DNA of 64,000 nt from Ruminococcus albus AD2013 (lineage in GTDB: Bacteria > Bacillota > Clostridia > Oscillospirales > Ruminococcaceae): NCBI RefSeq assembly GCF_000526775.1, contig NZ_JAGS01000005.1:248001-312000 (forward strand). The letters run 5' to 3'. Within the stretch, counting starts at the first letter, position 1. Each line of letters begins with the position of its first letter. Below are positions 1 through 8,008 of this stretch, piece by piece. Below the pieces are notes generated by a model. That model had not been told where the DNA came from. It ran no database searches and saw only the letters and a program-made list of their open reading frames with translations. Made by a program: the position numbers and the translations under genes.

Positions 1-95
1 GACATTTATCTATCTGAATTTTAGACACTTAATTTAAGACGAATAAATAACTGCCTGAATATTAGACAGTTATTTGTCTTGATTTTAGACAGATT
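1..95 (+). repeat. Array of TTTTAGACA-type repeats, possible transposon right end
   Basis: Copies of a motif close to TGAATTTTAGACA lie at 15-27, 56-68 and 80-91, with a fragment (GACA) at 1-4. The GACA parts are spaced 23, 41 and 23 bases. If the last copy is terminal, an element entering from the left would end at about position 91, reading TGTCTAAAATCAAG inward. Subterminal repeat arrays of this kind are typical of DDE elements such as the IS21 or Tn552/Tn7-like groups, but no transposase is visible here, so the family is a guess. An imperfect inverted repeat (36-49 with 67-80) overlaps the array. Confidence 0.4.
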
Positions 96-260
96 AATTC
101 AGAGTTTTTCTTGATGTAGTTTAAGCAGCAATTCTCCAGCTCTGTTATTATGTATTATTCTCACGGATAAGTGTATAAGGAATTATGTGTTTTTCTTTTT
201 CGGTCAAATACGCTTCGCGATCTTTATAATATTCTTTCTTTAATTCATCGTATTGTATTA

Positions 261-548
261 TTAATTGAGCTTTGATTTCCTTCTCTTTTTAAACTTATAA
301 TTCTGTATTCTATCTTGTATTATAGACATTTGCTTTTTGATATTGGGATCTCCGGAGTAGTCGGGGTAGTTGATATCAATTAATCCCCCATCTGTGAATT
401 TAAGCTTGTTAGAACATTCCGGACAGTGCATTTCAATGTCTCCGCTTCGTGTCTGATTCCAGTCATTCATGGAATCACCACGAAAAATCTCTCCTTTTCC
501 GCATGGACATTTACATCGAGCGGTGATACGATATATCTCGTAACTCAT
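261..548 (-). CDS. Small zinc-ribbon-like protein
   Basis: Encodes 95 residues, not recognised by family. The N-terminal half holds a cysteine cluster (CKCPC near residues 12-16) and a later CPEC pair, arranged like a zinc ribbon; the C-terminus is strongly basic (KFKKRRKSKL). The start was chosen at 548 because a perfect AGGAGG lies five bases upstream. The reading frame stays open to 725, but that extension runs through a terminator-like hairpin at 597-616 and encodes an isoleucine run, so it is unlikely to be translated. Role unknown; a nucleic-acid or protein contact is possible from the fold alone. Confidence 0.6.
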   Translation of the reverse strand: MSYEIYRITARCKCPCGKGEIFRGDSMNDWNQTRSGDIEMHCPECSNKLKFTDGGLIDINYPDYSGDPNIKKQMSIIQDRIQNYKFKKRRKSKLN

Positions 549-582
549 TTTACCCTCCTGGATCATTTGATCGCTTTTCGCT

Positions 583-616
583 AAAAAAATAAAAAACCCG
601 CCTTTCGTTTGGCGGG
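583..616 (-). terminator. Terminator-like hairpin upstream of the zinc-ribbon gene
   Basis: CCCGCC (597-602) pairs with GGCGGG (611-616) and is followed on the minus strand by a T-rich tract (583-596). It lies about 35 bases before the start at 548, so it either ends a transcript from the right or acts as an attenuator in the leader of that gene. No clear minus-strand gene lies between it and about 1000. Confidence 0.6.
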
Positions 617-1104
617 CAATTATGATAATTATCACTCCGGTCACATGCAAACCGGGGGCATAAGATCTTTTCCGTATAGGCAATCCCCGAAGATCACGGT
701 TGTTTGATCTCTTGGTTTTAGACATTGCTTTTTGCTGCGCTGCAGAAAGTCAATCTGATTTTCTGTAGATTACAATTAACCGACGCAATGTTTACCGGTC
801 TAAGAACGTCAAATGTCACCCATTTTTTGTCCTTAATTTTACATTATGATTATAACACACATATACCTGTTTTGTCAATTGTCAGGAGTCGTTTTTTATA
901 AATTATTCATATGAGGTTAATAAAATTGATTCAAAAAACTATTTCATAGTACATTATTATACCCAGCTATTTGTAAAACAAAATATGCTGTTTTTAAAAT
1001 AACGGTGATTCGCAATCTTGATTTTTGTCATAAAGCAAGCTTTATATTTTATCACACTTGAGGTTTTGGCTGAACAATTTGAAAAAGTATTTAGAAAAGA
1101 TGTC
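617..1104. other. Gene-poor stretch
   Basis: About 490 bases with no convincing gene. A short minus-strand frame from 725 has no ribosome binding site. At 711-724 the sequence CTTGGTTTTAGACA matches the putative transposon-end repeat at 78-91 with one mismatch and the same orientation. The rest is A/T-rich with no other structure seen. Confidence 0.4.
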
Positions 1105-1134
1105 TTGAACATCATGCCCTTATTCTGCTATAAT
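1105..1134 (+). promoter_or_regulatory. Sigma-70 type promoter
   Basis: TTGAAC (1105-1110) and TATAAT (1129-1134) are separated by 18 bases. They stand about 35 bases upstream of the small SH3-like gene at 1168. Confidence 0.65.
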
Positions 1135-1167
1135 AATATCATCGATAAAGGAAAGGAATGTTTATGT

Positions 1168-1350
1168 ATGTCACGAGTAACGGTTGGAGAAAAAGTTAAG
1201 ATTTTAGAAGACTATCTGGATATCCGGAAAGGTTCTGTCGCTACTATTATTTATATTGACGATTTTGATCAGGTAACTGTTTCCTGGCATAGTGGCGGAC
1301 AGTCCAGTTTTCCTGAGGAATATTTGTATAAGATGTTTGCTGTAGCTTAA
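1168..1350 (+). CDS. Small DUF4314-like (SH3-fold) protein
   Basis: Sixty residues. The pattern VGEKVKI ... GSVATIIYIDD ... VTVSWHSGG resembles the small beta-barrel DUF4314 family common on Firmicutes mobile elements, whose function is not known. The ATG at 1168 is preferred over the longer open frame because a promoter ends at 1134 and an AAAGGAAAGG ribosome binding site lies at 1147-1156. It is a single-gene transcript closed by the terminator at 1365-1396. Confidence 0.6.
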   Translation: MSRVTVGEKVKILEDYLDIRKGSVATIIYIDDFDQVTVSWHSGGQSSFPEEYLYKMFAVA

Positions 1351-1364
1351 ATAATTGTTATCTT

Positions 1365-1396
1365 CCCTGTTCGATTTATAGAACAGGGCTTTTTTT
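1365..1396 (+). terminator. Rho-independent terminator
   Basis: CCCTGTTC (1365-1372) pairs with GAACAGGG (1381-1388), followed by a T7 run at 1390-1396. It closes the small gene ending at 1350. Confidence 0.85.
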
Positions 1397-1486
1397 ATCT
1401 ATCGAAATTTCCACATATAATATTATCAGATACTTTTTTGATAACTGGAGATAAAAAGTAAATACGTTAGAAAGCAGGTGTTTAAA

Positions 1487-1837
1487 ATGAACACAACTCT
1501 CCGAGAATTTATATGTAATGTAGAAACTATAAAAGAAAAAGATACTGAAATTGATTTTTATCAAGATGGACTCAGCGGAAACAAACTTCATGAGCTGCGG
1601 ATCTCTAAAAAAGCATCTGAACGAACGCTTTTAGACATTTCAAGGCTGACTGAGGCTCAGAAAGACGGGCTTGCCCAATGCGGTACCTTGTGTTGGTGCT
1701 GTCAGCATTCTACAGATCTGGAATGCAGATGGTTTCAAAACTTCAGACCGGTTCCGGGGTGGGTAGCTATTCCGGAAAGATGCATGAATACTATATCTTA
1801 TATGGTTTTTGATTGTCCGAACTTCTTGAGGACGTGA
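1487..1837 (+). CDS. Cysteine-rich hypothetical protein, possibly truncated by an in-frame TGA
   Basis: One hundred and sixteen residues. The second half has CGTLCWCC, a CRWF motif, PVPGW, SYMVFDCPNF: a cysteine pattern known from short uncharacterised proteins on Firmicutes mobile elements and probably metal-binding. ATG 1487 is chosen with GCAGG seven bases upstream. The stop is TGA at 1835-1837, but the same frame stays open for 30 more codons, to the TGA at 1928-1930, with normal-looking composition (KEPITYKVDIADD). The gene may therefore carry a nonsense mutation, or the downstream reading may be chance. Confidence 0.6.
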   Translation: MNTTLREFICNVETIKEKDTEIDFYQDGLSGNKLHELRISKKASERTLLDISRLTEAQKDGLAQCGTLCWCCQHSTDLECRWFQNFRPVPGWVAIPERCMNTISYMVFDCPNFLRT

Positions 1838-1997
1838 AGATTTGCCGACGAAAAAGAACAATATAAAGAACCTATCACTTATAAAGTAGATATTGCGGAT
1901 GATGTTTTAGTCGGTAATATCCGAATCTGAAATAACTAAGTTATGCATAAACAGAGTAAGGTACGGTTGAGACTGCAGGTGTATAACGTATGTATTC

Positions 1998-2025
1998 AAG
2001 GCTCTCTCTTTGGGAGCCTTTTTTT
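1998..2025 (+). terminator. Rho-independent terminator
   Basis: AAGGCTC (1998-2004) pairs with GAGCCTT (2014-2020) and is followed by a T run to 2025. It ends the transcript of the cysteine-rich gene. Confidence 0.8.
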
Positions 2026-2084
2026 GTGTAAAAAAAGAGTTTATTGTATTCAGAAACTCTTTGAAATAGTCTTAGGTTGTTGTC

Positions 2085-2122
2085 GTGACATTCTCCCAAG
2101 CTTTTAGTCGGGGGGAGAATGT
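2085..2122 (-). mobile_element. Relic right-end tip of an IS605-family TnpB element
   Basis: On the minus strand this reads CCCCGACTAAAAGCTTGGG followed by AGAATGTCAC, the same layout as the three right ends at 13562, 26123 and 51850, which end in GGATGTCAC. ACATTCTCCC (2088-2097) and GGGAGAATGT (2113-2122) form a hairpin. No transposase lies nearby, so this is a solo end from a related but distinct element. Confidence 0.5.
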
Positions 2123-2190
2123 TATTATATAGAAAAATTATTTTCAATAAAAATAACTATATAAAATTTTTAATTCACGAGAAAATCTGC

Positions 2191-2196
2191 TATAAT
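2191..2196 (+). promoter_or_regulatory. Extended -10 promoter of the AAATCTGC-TATAATA type
   Basis: AAAATCTGC directly precedes TATAAT, giving an extended -10 (TGCTATAAT) with no clear -35. The same element recurs across the window and drives the operon starting at 2235. Confidence 0.6.
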
Positions 2197-2234
2197 ATAT
2201 ATAGCAAATAAATTTTAATAAGGAGTTGATCTTT

Positions 2235-2978
2235 GTGATCATAACTGATAAACAGAAAATGGCGATTATACTTGAATATGAGGAGATACTTGTAGAAAAA
2301 AGAAGGCAGGCCTCAACATATTACTTCGGGGACAACGCAGATAGAAACAATTCTATCGCTGTTGAGATCTTTAGGTATCTCATCGAAAATATTTTAGGTT
2401 GGGATTCTGAGACAGCTGAACAGAGACTGGATCTTGAAATACTAAAAAATTATAAGGTTGACAAGTATTTGTCTTATATAAATTTCTACAATGAACCTAA
2501 CGGCAAGGCTAGGTTTTACACCTCAGAAGAAAACGGCGAAGCGCATAAAAAAATGGTCAAGTCTGATATTCAGGTGTTGCTCAAATATGTTTTCGGTCCC
2601 CGTTACCATTTAGATGAAAGGGAAATGATAATCGTTACATATAACGATCTTCTTAACGGAGTTATCAAGAAGTTTCCAAAACATTTCTTCGATGTTATAA
2701 ACGATGGTAAGCTTAAGGTTGCTATATGTTTACAGCATGCAATCACACAGCAACAGAATTTTGAAAACATAGAAGATGTATACAGGCTTTTTGGTGATCG
2801 TAACATCCTGAAGTGGTTGGATAAATGGAAGCTCCGCGATATCGCAGAACAATTCTATGATTCTCCGATCGACTTTTTGCATGACGCTTTACCTGAAACA
2901 GAGAAAGACGAGGTTTTCTATAACTATTATAAAAGACAATACGAAGAGTTTATATCTGAATCCGGAAGGAAATTTTAG
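2235..2978 (+). CDS. Hypothetical protein, first gene of the PP2C-topoisomerase operon
   Basis: About 247 residues with no signal peptide or membrane segment; charged and probably helical and cytosolic. No family was recognised. GTG 2235 is preferred over TTG 2226 because AGGAG (2221-2225) then sits at a normal nine-base spacing. It follows the extended -10 promoter at 2191 and is followed one base later by a lipoprotein gene, then PP2C and topoisomerase genes, so all four are probably co-transcribed. Confidence 0.7.
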   Translation: MIITDKQKMAIILEYEEILVEKRRQASTYYFGDNADRNNSIAVEIFRYLIENILGWDSETAEQRLDLEILKNYKVDKYLSYINFYNEPNGKARFYTSEENGEAHKKMVKSDIQVLLKYVFGPRYHLDEREMIIVTYNDLLNGVIKKFPKHFFDVINDGKLKVAICLQHAITQQQNFENIEDVYRLFGDRNILKWLDKWKLRDIAEQFYDSPIDFLHDALPETEKDEVFYNYYKRQYEEFISESGRKF

Positions 2979-2979
2979 T

Positions 2980-3531
2980 ATGAGACTATCTAAGAAAATT
3001 GCTCCGGTATTATTTTCTTTATCTTTGTTTTTTTTATCAGCCTGCGAAAAAGAAACAATCGAAACTAAAAGAGAAATAAAAGCCGAAGAATGGATAATGT
3101 CTGTTGATGAAACGGAAGATAAGCTGAATGAGCTGATAAAGTCAACACAAGACGTATACACTTTATATGTCATTGGTAAAATGTCACCAGATGATTTTCT
3201 TGTTGAGCTTGAAGTTCAGCAAAATATGTTGTTTTCTATTCAAAAGAACTATACAGATAAAAAGAGCGATCTGGTTATCGAACCTGAAAGCAGTGAAGAT
3301 GCAAAAAAAGGGATAGCTTCTTTTGAAGACCTTTTTGAAGATATCAACGGATTGTATGTAGCATCGGTCAATCAGATCGGAACTCCATATTCCGCAGCGG
3401 AAGTATCTTTTATCTACTTGAATTACAAAGATAAGATCATTGACGATTACGCTGTGTACAGTGCAGCTGTAATCCTTTCAAAAAATAGTGACTCCGGGGA
3501 GGTGACGGCTGATAATTCAGCCGAGAAATGA
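2980..3531 (+). CDS. Lipoprotein
   Basis: One hundred and eighty-three residues with a lipoprotein signal: KK, a hydrophobic stretch, then lipobox LSAC with Cys at about residue 21. The mature part is acidic and helical (EEWIMSVDETEDKLNEL), with no recognised domain. The ATG lies one base after the previous stop and uses GGAAGGA at 2963-2969. Its TGA overlaps the PP2C start (ATGA), suggesting translational coupling. It would sit on the outer face of the membrane; a sensing or scaffolding role next to the phosphatase is only an inference. Confidence 0.75.
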   Translation: MRLSKKIAPVLFSLSLFFLSACEKETIETKREIKAEEWIMSVDETEDKLNELIKSTQDVYTLYVIGKMSPDDFLVELEVQQNMLFSIQKNYTDKKSDLVIEPESSEDAKKGIASFEDLFEDINGLYVASVNQIGTPYSAAEVSFIYLNYKDKIIDDYAVYSAAVILSKNSDSGEVTADNSAEK

Positions 3532-4304
3532 TAGTATTTGATGGAATGAGTGACATTGGCGTTAATCGTGAAAGGCAGGAAGATGTTATTTATCAGTTCG
3601 CCTTAGATACTGAAACTTTTGTATTTATCGTAGCCGATGGTATAGGCGGAATTGAGGGACAGTATAATCCTGCAAGTATTGCATGCGCCGAAGTAATCAA
3701 CCTGATAAAAAGGCGCTTTGACCGTGAAGGAACAGCCATCTTTGATAATGCGGACAGTTTAATGGATGAGGCTTTTTATCTTGCTAACAGAGTTCTCGGA
3801 GTATTCAATGCTGTTAATGACGAACGTTTTCCCAACTTTGGCTGCAGCATGACCTGTTGTGTTATTCATAAAGAGAAGGTATATTTTGCACATTGCGGAA
3901 ACACAAGACTTCAGTGGATCACCACAAATAAGAACAAAGAGCCAAAAATCATTCAGATGACAGTTGATCATACGGCAAACTACAATGAGTACCTGCAGAA
4001 TAAAATAGATGAAAGAGAGTACATGGAAAGCGTGGCTATGCACCAGCTGACGAGCAATATAGGCTCATTTGCTGAACCTCAGATACAGACAGGTTCTTTT
4101 GATTTTAAGAATGGTGTCATAGTGATAACATCTGATGGTATTCATTGTGCTCTCTGGCAGCATATCATTATGGAACTTGTACTTACAGCTGATAATACAA
4201 AATCAGCTGTAAGAGCCTTGATAGATGCTGCAAAGATCAGGAAATACGAAGATAATATGTCAACCATAGTTATTTTTAATGAGAAGAGTAGCGAGAAAGG
4301 ATAA
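3528..4304 (+). CDS. PP2C-family serine/threonine protein phosphatase
   Basis: Two hundred and fifty-eight residues, the size of a stand-alone PP2C (PrpC/Stp) catalytic domain. Visible metal-binding motifs are VNRERQED near residues 12-19, VADGIGG at 35-41, ITSDG near 200 and DNMST near 243. These enzymes remove phosphate from Ser/Thr with two metal ions in the cytosol. No partner kinase is in the window. The gene overlaps the lipoprotein by four bases and is followed after five bases by the topoisomerase, so it may control proteins of this element; its substrate cannot be read from the sequence. Confidence 0.88.
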   Translation: MIVFDGMSDIGVNRERQEDVIYQFALDTETFVFIVADGIGGIEGQYNPASIACAEVINLIKRRFDREGTAIFDNADSLMDEAFYLANRVLGVFNAVNDERFPNFGCSMTCCVIHKEKVYFAHCGNTRLQWITTNKNKEPKIIQMTVDHTANYNEYLQNKIDEREYMESVAMHQLTSNIGSFAEPQIQTGSFDFKNGVIVITSDGIHCALWQHIIMELVLTADNTKSAVRALIDAAKIRKYEDNMSTIVIFNEKSSEKG

Positions 4305-4309
4305 CGAAT

Positions 4310-6292
4310 TTGGTAGGGATTTTAACCGAAAAAAATAGTGCTTTTGAGAACTTTAAAAAGGCGCTGGGCGGCGTAAGCGGTATATACAACGGAGAACAAT
4401 TTATTCTTACTCATGCAAAAGGTCATTTGTATCAATTCGAGGAACCTTACAAGCAAGTCGATGCTTCTTTATCCGGAAAATACAAGTCTTGGAACATCGA
4501 CTTTCTTCCCTGGAATGAAAAGGAATTTAAATGGAGAAGGATAAAGAAGCCCGGAGCAGATGCACTGCTTAAGGAAATTTATAATGTACTATCTAAGTGT
4601 GATGAAATCGTCATTGCAACTGATGATGATCCTTCTGGCGAAGGAGAATTGCTTGCATGGGAGATATTGAGTGAACTGAAGCTTAGACCGAGAAAATATT
4701 CAAGAATGTACTTCCCGGATGAAGCAGCGGTAAACATCCAGAAGGCTTTTGTAAGCAGAAAAGAGATTCCTTCTATGGATAAAGATATGGACTATATAAA
4801 GGCTCTATATCGAACCAAATGGGATTTTATTTCCATTCAGTTCACTAGGATCGCTACCATATTCGGAGATGGAAGGTCCGTACTCAGGCAAGGACGTTTA
4901 AAATCTGCAATGGTATGGCTTGTAGGCGAGCAGCTTAAAGCTGTAAGCGAATACAAAAAAACGCCATTTTATCAGACGAGGTTTAAAGATGAAAATGGTA
5001 ATGTATATACCAATAACTCCGAAGAAAAATATAAAAACAAAGCTGATGTTCCTAGTAAATATAAGCTTTCCGGCGTTGTTGTCGATTCAAAAGAGATTAA
5101 ATCACAGCCACCCGGGAAGCTGCTGGATCTTGCAGCATTATCTTCAATATTATCTGCCAAGGGAATAAAAGCAAGCGAACTTTTGGCTACCTATCAGAAA
5201 ATGTACGAAGACCAGATCGTAAGTTATCCACGAACTGAAGATAAAAAGATAACTATAGATCAGTTTAATGAACTTCTCCCCAAAATAGACGCAATTGCAA
5301 ATGTAGTAGGAGTCAAGACTTCCCTGTTGACACATAGAACTCCGCGTAAAACTCATATCTCAACGGGTTGTGCGCATGGAGCTAACCGGCCTGGCCCGGT
5401 AGTCCCTAAATCGCTGGCAGATCTAAAAAAGTACGGAAAGGGAGCTGCAGAGATATACACAACGCTTGCCAAAAACTATTTGGCAATGCTGGCGGAAGAC
5501 TATGAATATGAACTTCAAAAAGGGCATATAGAGATGTATCCAGAATTTATTGGAAAAATTGCTGTCCCGAAAAAAATAGGATACAAAGCGGTATTTAATT
5601 ATGCAGATGATGAAGAAGAAAAAACTATAGGTAAAGAACTCGGAAAAACTGCATCACCGTTTATACATGAGGGATTTGCAAAGAAACCCACTGTGCCAAC
5701 ACAGAAATGGTTAATGAAACAACTTGAAAAATATGACGTTGGCACAGGTGCCACACGAGTAAGTACCTATTCAGAGGTTACAGACGAATCAGCCAAATTT
5801 CCGTTACTTGTAGATAAAAAGGGTAAGATAACTATGACCCAGTGCGGTGAAATGAGTTACAGGATCTTGCCGGGAACGAATATAGGAAATATAAAGATAA
5901 CAGAACAGGTCATGCTTAACATGAAGGAAATAGCTGCAGGAAAAAGTGATCCAGAGGAACTGCTTGCTGAGATCCGGGAATTAGTAAAGCATGATATAGA
6001 GGTCATGAAAAAAAACGGAGCAGCTATGCGAACCGCATTGTCTATCAAGCCGGTTGAAGTCAAAGATAAAACCGTTGGCGAATGGAACGGTAAAACCATT
6101 AAGATAAGTTCCGCATGGGGCGGTCATACATTTACAAGCGATGAATTGAAAGATCTATTTGCGGGAAAATCCATAACAATAACCGGGCTTAAAAGTAAGG
6201 CAGGGAATGTGTATGGAGTGATCGGCAAGCTTGCGGAACAGGAATACCAAGGACATAAATTCATAGGATTCCAACGCGAAAAATTTGTATAA
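4310..6292 (+). CDS. Type IA DNA topoisomerase (TopB/topo III-like)
   Basis: Six hundred and sixty residues. The N-terminal TOPRIM region carries DDDPSGEGE at 105-113 where the usual motif is DxDxEGE, and the catalytic tyrosine is Y306 in SYPRTE, where most family members have YPRTD. A central gate domain and a C-terminal segment with GEWNGKTIKI follow. It relaxes or decatenates DNA through a transient 5'-phosphotyrosine link. Plasmids and integrative elements often carry such TopB-like enzymes. TTG 4310 is used with GAGAAAGG (4293-4300) nine bases upstream. It is the last gene of its operon, closed by the hairpin at 6361. Confidence 0.88.
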   Translation: MVGILTEKNSAFENFKKALGGVSGIYNGEQFILTHAKGHLYQFEEPYKQVDASLSGKYKSWNIDFLPWNEKEFKWRRIKKPGADALLKEIYNVLSKCDEIVIATDDDPSGEGELLAWEILSELKLRPRKYSRMYFPDEAAVNIQKAFVSRKEIPSMDKDMDYIKALYRTKWDFISIQFTRIATIFGDGRSVLRQGRLKSAMVWLVGEQLKAVSEYKKTPFYQTRFKDENGNVYTNNSEEKYKNKADVPSKYKLSGVVVDSKEIKSQPPGKLLDLAALSSILSAKGIKASELLATYQKMYEDQIVSYPRTEDKKITIDQFNELLPKIDAIANVVGVKTSLLTHRTPRKTHISTGCAHGANRPGPVVPKSLADLKKYGKGAAEIYTTLAKNYLAMLAEDYEYELQKGHIEMYPEFIGKIAVPKKIGYKAVFNYADDEEEKTIGKELGKTASPFIHEGFAKKPTVPTQKWLMKQLEKYDVGTGATRVSTYSEVTDESAKFPLLVDKKGKITMTQCGEMSYRILPGTNIGNIKITEQVMLNMKEIAAGKSDPEELLAEIRELVKHDIEVMKKNGAAMRTALSIKPVEVKDKTVGEWNGKTIKISSAWGGHTFTSDELKDLFAGKSITITGLKSKAGNVYGVIGKLAEQEYQGHKFIGFQREKFV

Positions 6293-6360
6293 TATTCTAT
6301 CTTCGCGAGTGAATATTATATCCTGCATAACACACCAAATAATATAAAAATACAGGGAAA

Positions 6361-6390
6361 GACCGATTGGTAATACAATCGGTCTTATTT
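6361..6390 (+). terminator. Rho-independent terminator
   Basis: GACCGATTG (6361-6369) pairs with CAATCGGTC (6376-6384), then TTATTT. It ends the PP2C-topoisomerase operon. Confidence 0.8.
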
Positions 6391-6451
6391 AAGTGATACT
6401 TAAAGAAAATTGTGCGAAATGTCTAATTTAAAAATGCATTAATGAAATTAA

Positions 6452-6480
6452 TTGACAAATACACTTATACGTGATATAAT
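6452..6480 (+). promoter_or_regulatory. Consensus promoter with a hairpin in the leader
   Basis: TTGACA (6452-6457) and TATAAT (6475-6480) have 17-base spacing, the closest to consensus in the window. Downstream, 6494-6523 forms an inverted repeat (AAAAATGGATA / TATCCATTTTT) ending in Ts, which could act as an attenuator before the lipoprotein gene. Confidence 0.75.
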
Positions 6481-6555
6481 ATGTGCAGACTTGAAAAATG
6501 GATAAAATTATCTATCCATTTTTATGTCATAAAATTTTAGAAAGAAGGAATTAAA

Positions 6556-6993
6556 TTGAAAATCAAAAAAGTAACTACAATGCTGACATGTGTTTCCTTG
6601 ATAGGCGCTTGTTTATCAATGACAGGATGCGACGGAGGTGCAAAACACAAGGATACAAAAACAAGTAGCACATTTGTTGCCAATTGTTCCGGCGGAGATA
6701 CAGTAAGTGGACACAGCAATAAAATCACATTAACACAGAAAAGTGACGGAAAGAAAACTGTTTCTGTTTCAGACTTTTATATTGATTTAGTCGTTGAGGA
6801 CTGTAAGGTTACAGCAAGTTCCAACACAACATGGTCTACACAGCCTAAGAAGGGCGGAACAACAACCGTTAATAAACTTAATTATACTATTGCAGGTCGT
6901 AAGCAGACAACAAATGGAACAATTTCATGGACTTCCTTAGATACTGATGGAGATTCCAAAGCAGAGGGCGACGCTACTTTCAGCACAACCTAA
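6556..6993 (+). CDS. Small secreted lipoprotein
   Basis: One hundred and forty-five residues with a lipobox LSMTGC at about residues 20-25. The mature part is rich in Ser and Thr with alternating polar and hydrophobic residues (VNKLNYTIAGRKQTTNGTIS), suggesting an all-beta fold; no family was recognised. TTG 6556 lies eight bases after AAGGA. It follows a near-consensus promoter and is probably well expressed. The next lipoprotein starts three bases after its stop. Confidence 0.7.
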   Translation: MKIKKVTTMLTCVSLIGACLSMTGCDGGAKHKDTKTSSTFVANCSGGDTVSGHSNKITLTQKSDGKKTVSVSDFYIDLVVEDCKVTASSNTTWSTQPKKGGTTTVNKLNYTIAGRKQTTNGTISWTSLDTDGDSKAEGDATFSTT

Positions 6994-6996
6994 ATA

Positions 6997-7497
6997 ATGA
7001 TTAGAAAAGCTTTACTTATTCCATCTCTTTGTATAATACCTTTGTTTGTTTCTTGTTCATCCGATAAAGAAACACATGAAGATATTAAGGATGATTTCGC
7101 AATCAATTACGGTGTGTATGTATGTACGCATGAAGATGGAAGTACCTCAGAAATTGAAATTGATAAAGATCATTGTACTATAAGAAATGCTGATTATTCA
7201 CAGTTTTATAAAAGCTATTTTCTTGATGTGTATTTAGAGCGAAAAGAAAAAGCTAATGAAAATGGATATGAATTAACCACAGATGATCAGATGCAGATAG
7301 TGGACGAAGCCAAGTCTGTTGATTTTTCGGCTTATAATAATACGCCATTACAGTATAGCTGGGATGAAGATCAGGGCGATGCCAGAAATGTGATTCTGTA
7401 TGATACAGATGGAAAGGTTATTCCAGGTATGGGACCGACTTATTATTATGATGATCATACACTCGGAACTGCTGAAGGTATATATGTATTAAAATGA
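6997..7497 (+). CDS. Second secreted lipoprotein
   Basis: One hundred and sixty-six residues; lipobox LFVSC with Cys at about residue 20. The mature part is acidic with many Asp and Tyr residues and a repeated D-G pattern (YDTDGKVIPGMGP). No domain was recognised. It begins three bases after the previous gene with no clear ribosome binding site, so translation is likely coupled to it. The pair ends at the terminator at 7502-7543. Confidence 0.7.
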   Translation: MIRKALLIPSLCIIPLFVSCSSDKETHEDIKDDFAINYGVYVCTHEDGSTSEIEIDKDHCTIRNADYSQFYKSYFLDVYLERKEKANENGYELTTDDQMQIVDEAKSVDFSAYNNTPLQYSWDEDQGDARNVILYDTDGKVIPGMGPTYYYDDHTLGTAEGIYVLK

Positions 7498-7501
7498 TTT
7501 T

Positions 7502-7543
7502 AAGCAAGAATCGTCACTTGTTGTTTGATGATTCTTGCTTTTT
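7502..7543 (+). terminator. Rho-independent terminator
   Basis: AAGCAAGAATC (7502-7512) pairs with GATTCTTGCTT (7530-7540) and runs into Ts. It ends the two-lipoprotein operon. Confidence 0.8.
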
Positions 7544-7882
7544 AATGTGAGGAATCAACTCCCCAGTTGTAGTAACGGCTTAAGCCTTCGACCATTAACC
7601 TCGATAGGTATTGCTATCTAAAGTGGCTATTCAAGTGTATTTACTGAAAAACAGCTTTGTGATAAGGAATAATCTTTATTCCAAACAAGGTCATATTGAG
7701 ACATTATAAAAGATGGTTTAATTCATTTTTTCTGGTTTTACCTTGTCCGATACAGATGCAGAAACTTGTAATTTTGCTGTTAGCGTAACCTGTTCTGTTC
7801 CATAAATGACTCCTTTCATTGACAATTCACTAAAAATTTTATATAATAATCATTAGTGAAAGTCAGGTGATTGAGGAAAATT
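7544..7882. other. Degenerate intergenic stretch with a short broken frame
   Basis: No intact gene. On the minus strand from about 7837 to 7718 an open stretch reads MKGVIYGTEQVTLTAKL and on to a stop at 7718. It looks like the C-terminal end of a lost protein but was not identified. The rest (7550-7715) has small inverted repeats and no assignable content. Together with the relic at 7883-8044 this is a zone of decayed mobile DNA. Confidence 0.35.
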
Positions 7883-7987
7883 TCAAAACAATATTGGAAG
7901 AAAAAGATATTTTGGTCTGACGGCTATTTCGCTTGCAGTATTGGCGAAGTGCCGGCAGTAACAATTAAAAGGTATACTGGAATATAA
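7883..7987 (+). pseudogene. C-terminal relic of an IS200-type transposase (TnpA, Y1 family)
   Basis: The frame reads KQYWKKKIFWSDGYFACSIG and then VPAVTIKRY before a stop at 7985-7987. This matches the conserved end of IS200/IS605 TnpA, which normally has W-G-RGYF-STVG and VIKxYIxxQ. The N-terminal part with the HUH motif is missing, so it is non-functional. A strong hairpin at 8009-8044 follows, as expected at an IS200 end. Confidence 0.65.
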
Positions 7988-8008
7988 GGTTAACAAAAAG
8001 AGAACGAT

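Noticed and set aside
549..725. N-terminal extension of the zinc-ribbon gene
   Set aside because: It would translate through a terminator hairpin and has no ribosome binding site; the start at 548 has AGGAGG.
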